Part shown: in pieces, positions 5,545-7,525 of the stretch | Position numbering within the stretch: the first letter of the stretch is position 1 | Layout: every line of letters starts with the position of its first letter | Origin: Chthoniobacter flavus | GTDB lineage: Bacteria > Verrucomicrobiota > Verrucomicrobiia > Chthoniobacterales > DYNR01 | Direction: 5' to 3' | Length of the DNA stretch: 7,525 nt | NCBI GenBank assembly: GCA_020720945.1 | Contig: DYNR01000115.1 | Coordinates: forward strand, 1-7,525 | Translations under genes and position numbers: made by a program | Notes under the pieces: generated by a model | The model's database searches: none | Seen by the model: the letters and a program-made list of their open reading frames with translations, nothing else | Told to the model about the DNA's origin: nothing

Positions 5545-7305
5545 TTATTTTGTGATGATGTCCTTGTAGGTCATGCCTGCGGGAATCATGGGTAGGACAT
5601 GTTCCGTGTAAGGGACGGTGACATCGAGGACATAGGCTTCCTTGCTGTCGAGCATCCGCTGGATTGCGGCGCGGAGGTCTTTTTTGTTGGTGACGCGTTC
5701 GGCACCGACCCCGAAGCCCTTGCAGATCGAGATGTAATCGGGGTAAACCGTTTCCAGGTCTTTCGGGTCGCCGAGGAAGGTGTGGGCGCGGTTGCTGCTG
5801 TAAAAGCGGTCTTCCCATTGCACGACCATCCCTAGGTGCTGGTTGTTCAAGATGATCGCTTTGGCGGCGATGCCTTCGATTTTTGCGGTCGCCAGTTCTT
5901 GGACATTCATCAGGAAGGAGCCATCGCCGTCAATATCGACGACCTGTTTTTCCGGGAAGGCGACTTTTGCTCCGAGTGCGGCAGGGAAGCCGAAGCCCAT
6001 GGTGCCGAGGCCCGAGGAAGTCAGGAAAGTGCGGGGGTGGGTGAAGGTGTAATATTGCCCCGCCCACATTTGGTGTTGCCCGACTCCCGTGGTGATGATC
6101 GCGTCGCCTTTGGTCATTTCGCAGAGGAGCTGGATGACATATTGGGGTTGGATGGCTTCGTCGGTATCCGTGTAGGAGAGCGGGAAGTTTTTTTTCCATT
6201 CCGCAATTTGTTCATACCACGCGGGTAAGCGGGTGAACGAATCGGAGGCGGCAAAGCCTTCTGCGTCCAAGAGCCCATTCAAGCGGGAGAGCGCGTGTTT
6301 GACATCGGATAGGATGGGGTGGGCGACGGTTTTGTTTTTGTTCAGCTCCGAGTTATCAATGTCGATGTGGACGATGGTGCCGTGCTCGCAGAACTTGGCG
6401 ACATTGCCCGTCACCCGGTCATCGAAGCGGACGCCGATGGCCAGGAGTAGGTCGGCTTCGTTGACGGCGTTATTCGCGTAAACAGTCCCGTGCATCCCGA
6501 GCCATTTGAGGGAGAACGGGTGGTCTTCCGGGAAACAGCCGATGCCCATAAGGGTTGTAGCGACAGGGATTTGCGTGCGGTTCACGAACTCGCGAAGCTC
6601 CTCGGAAGCCTCGGCGGTGATGATGCCGCCGCCGCAGTAAAGCATCGGTTTTTTTGCCGCTTTGATCAGGTCAACCACTTTTGCGAGCTCCGAGTCTTCC
6701 GCTTTTTTGCAGGGCTGGTAGCCGCGCAAAGAAATAGAATCCGGGAAGCTCGGGACGAAAGATTGGTTCTGGATATTTTTTGGAATGTCGATGAGGACGG
6801 GGCCTGGGCGACCGCTTTCGGCGATGTAGAAAGCCTCTTTGACGATGCGTGGCAAGTCTTGGATGTCCCAGACCAGGTAGCTGTGTTTGACGACCGGGAG
6901 AGTCATCCCGAACATATCGGTTTCTTGGAAAGCGCCGCGTCCGATCATGTGCTGGGGCACTTGCCCCGTGATAGCGACCATCGGGACAGAGTCCATGAAC
7001 GCATCGGCGATGCCCGTGAGGAGGTTCGTTGCGCCGGGGCCGCTGGTAGCCATGCAAACGCCTGCCCTGCCCGAGGCGCGGGCGTAGGCTTCGGCGGCGA
7101 AGACCCCGCCTTGTTCGTGGCGGGGGAGGACGACGCGGATTTTTTTCGAGCGGGTGAGTGCTTGATGGATCGGCATGGTCGAGCCGCCGGGGTAAGCAAA
7201 AATGACATCGACGCCTTCTCGTTCGAGGCATTGCACGAGGATTTCCGCGCCGTTGATGGCTGGAGACGAATCTTGGTCAGGCTGAGAAGAGGAAGTTGTA
7301 GTCAT
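5545..7305 (-). CDS. ilvB: Acetolactate synthase (acetohydroxyacid synthase) large subunit
   Basis: A 586-residue thiamine diphosphate enzyme. It condenses two pyruvates to acetolactate, or pyruvate with 2-oxobutyrate, in valine, leucine and isoleucine synthesis. The N-terminal ThDP-binding domain (about 15-180) has AYPGG at 37-41 and the catalytic Glu64 in PRHEQGG. A central FAD-binding-type domain carries GVRFDDRVTG. The C-terminal domain (from about 395) has GVGQHQMWAGQYY at 407-419 and the ThDP/Mg motif from GDGS at 460-463 to NN at 487-488, then QWEDRF with Trp497. The length is usual. I chose the ATG at 7305 because it leaves a lead of about 17 residues before the conserved domain, as in E. 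coli IlvB; a TTG at 7356 in the same frame would add 17 residues. Neither has a clear Shine-Dalgarno sequence. Several segments read like plant plastid enzymes. No small-subunit gene follows; a terminator does. Confidence 0.95.
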   Translation of the reverse strand: MTTTSSSQPDQDSSPAINGAEILVQCLEREGVDVIFAYPGGSTMPIHQALTRSKKIRVVLPRHEQGGVFAAEAYARASGRAGVCMATSGPGATNLLTGIADAFMDSVPMVAITGQVPQHMIGRGAFQETDMFGMTLPVVKHSYLVWDIQDLPRIVKEAFYIAESGRPGPVLIDIPKNIQNQSFVPSFPDSISLRGYQPCKKAEDSELAKVVDLIKAAKKPMLYCGGGIITAEASEELREFVNRTQIPVATTLMGIGCFPEDHPFSLKWLGMHGTVYANNAVNEADLLLAIGVRFDDRVTGNVAKFCEHGTIVHIDIDNSELNKNKTVAHPILSDVKHALSRLNGLLDAEGFAASDSFTRLPAWYEQIAEWKKNFPLSYTDTDEAIQPQYVIQLLCEMTKGDAIITTGVGQHQMWAGQYYTFTHPRTFLTSSGLGTMGFGFPAALGAKVAFPEKQVVDIDGDGSFLMNVQELATAKIEGIAAKAIILNNQHLGMVVQWEDRFYSSNRAHTFLGDPKDLETVYPDYISICKGFGVGAERVTNKKDLRAAIQRMLDSKEAYVLDVTVPYTEHVLPMIPAGMTYKDIITK

Positions 7306-7363
7306 TGTAAGCTGTTGTGAGAAATGTGGATGCGGTAGTTGGGATACGGTCGGCAAGGTTGGC

Positions 7364-7437
7364 GAGGAGCGAGGGTTCCCGAAGACTCGGGGCGGTGCGC
7401 CGCGATTTGCCGAAGCGGGAACACTCCTCTTTTTTTT
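7364..7437 (+). terminator. Long hairpin followed by T8, terminator-like on the plus strand
   Basis: GTTCCCG (7375-7381) pairs with CGGGAAC (7416-7422). The stem extends either through GAGGAG (7364-7369) with CTCCTC (7424-7429), or through GAG (7371-7373) with CTC (7424-7426) and one mismatch. A nested GGCG/CGCC hairpin sits at 7391-7401. Eight T follow at 7430-7437. The polarity fits termination of plus-strand RNA, which would be antisense to ilvB. On the minus strand no T run follows, so it is not an ordinary attenuator of ilvB. The loop region is longer than usual for a terminator. Confidence 0.35.
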
Positions 7438-7439
7438 GT

Positions 7440-7478
7440 TTCAGGTCTGTGTTTGTGAACCCGAAGGTGTTACCTGAA
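7440..7478. repeat. Inverted repeat TTCAGGT/ACCTGAA upstream of ilvB
   Basis: TTCAGGT at 7440-7446 is perfectly complementary to ACCTGAA at 7472-7478, with 25 bases between. On the minus strand the loop contains a CCTTCGGG mini-hairpin. If the weak promoter at 7485-7513 is real, ilvB RNA would start at about this repeat and carry it as its first stem. Confidence 0.4.
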
Positions 7479-7484
7479 TCTGTG

Positions 7485-7513
7485 AGATAACTGCTGTGAA
7501 TCTCTGCAATCAA
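7485..7513 (-). promoter_or_regulatory. Weak sigma70-like promoter candidate for ilvB
   Basis: The minus strand reads TTGATT (7513-7508), then 17 bases, then TTATCT (7490-7485). The -35 is a fair match, but the -10 is poor. It is the best pairing I could find in the visible upstream region; the true promoter may lie beyond the window. Confidence 0.2.
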
Positions 7514-7525
7514 TTGGGCTGCAAA

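Larger units (their letters stand above)
7306..7525 (-). promoter_or_regulatory. Upstream region of ilvB, structured
   Basis: These 220 bases precede ilvB and contain no recognised gene. One frame is open from the right edge to 7277 but runs through two inverted repeats and has no domain. Seen here: a weak promoter candidate (7485-7513), a 7-bp inverted repeat (7440-7478), a run of eight A on the minus strand (7430-7437), and a long G/C-rich hairpin (7364-7429). About 60 bases then lead to the ATG. I see no T-box motif and no leader peptide rich in Ile, Leu or Val codons. Control of ilvB by this structure is possible but unproven; a dispersed repeat inserted upstream is the main alternative. 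Confidence 0.5.

Noticed and set aside
7306..7356. A longer ilvB start at TTG 7356
   Set aside because: It adds 17 residues without family resemblance and has no better ribosome site; the ATG at 7305 gives the usual distance to the conserved domain.
7277..7513. A minus-strand frame open from the right edge and overlapping the start of ilvB
   Set aside because: It begins with TTG, runs through two inverted repeats and an A8 run, and shows no domain. A structured upstream region explains it better, though the tail of an upstream gene cannot be fully excluded.
1..7525. CRISPR array, tRNA, rRNA, insertion sequence or toxin-antitoxin genes
   Set aside because: No regularly spaced repeats, cloverleaf-like sequence, rRNA segment, transposase or small paired genes were seen on either strand.

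Overview
The window holds three complete genes, all on the minus strand and in the order of transcription ilvB (5545-7305), sbcD (4242-5471), sbcC (532-4230). Gapped non-coding stretches lie at both ends. The genes encode the large subunit of acetolactate synthase, the first common enzyme of branched-chain amino acid synthesis, and both subunits of the SbcCD (Mre11-Rad50 type) DNA-end and hairpin nuclease. Everything belongs to well-known families. I did not find a previously undescribed multi-gene system. The most interesting signals are in the non-coding DNA.

Organism: a bacterium of moderately high G+C. Only sbcD has a Shine-Dalgarno-like sequence. The left flank carries short dispersed-type hairpin repeats. 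Their accidental translations (CGDLSPLW-like and PHPNPLPRGEG-like) resemble, from memory, repeats common in Verrucomicrobiota and neighbouring phyla. I therefore lean to Verrucomicrobiota with low confidence; no rRNA or other phylogenetic marker is present.

Layout. 1-531 is non-coding: a G/C-rich hairpin repeat (77-97), an inverted pair of about 53-base double-hairpin repeats (153-206 and 290-342), and a pyrimidine-rich tract (379-420). 532-4230 is sbcC, followed upstream by sbcD with an 11-base gap; the two are surely co-transcribed. The 73 bases between sbcD and ilvB hold a strong intrinsic terminator for ilvB, whose 3' arm also supplies the Shine-Dalgarno sequence of sbcD. 5545-7305 is ilvB. 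7306-7525 is a structured upstream region with two inverted repeats, one ending in a run of eight T on the plus strand.

How the genes work together: SbcD is the Mn-dependent phosphoesterase and SbcC the ATPase with a zinc-hook coiled coil; together they open hairpins and process blocked DNA ends. IlvB is metabolically unrelated, and the terminator suggests it is a separate transcription unit. The small regulatory subunit gene usually paired with ilvB is not next to it on its downstream side.
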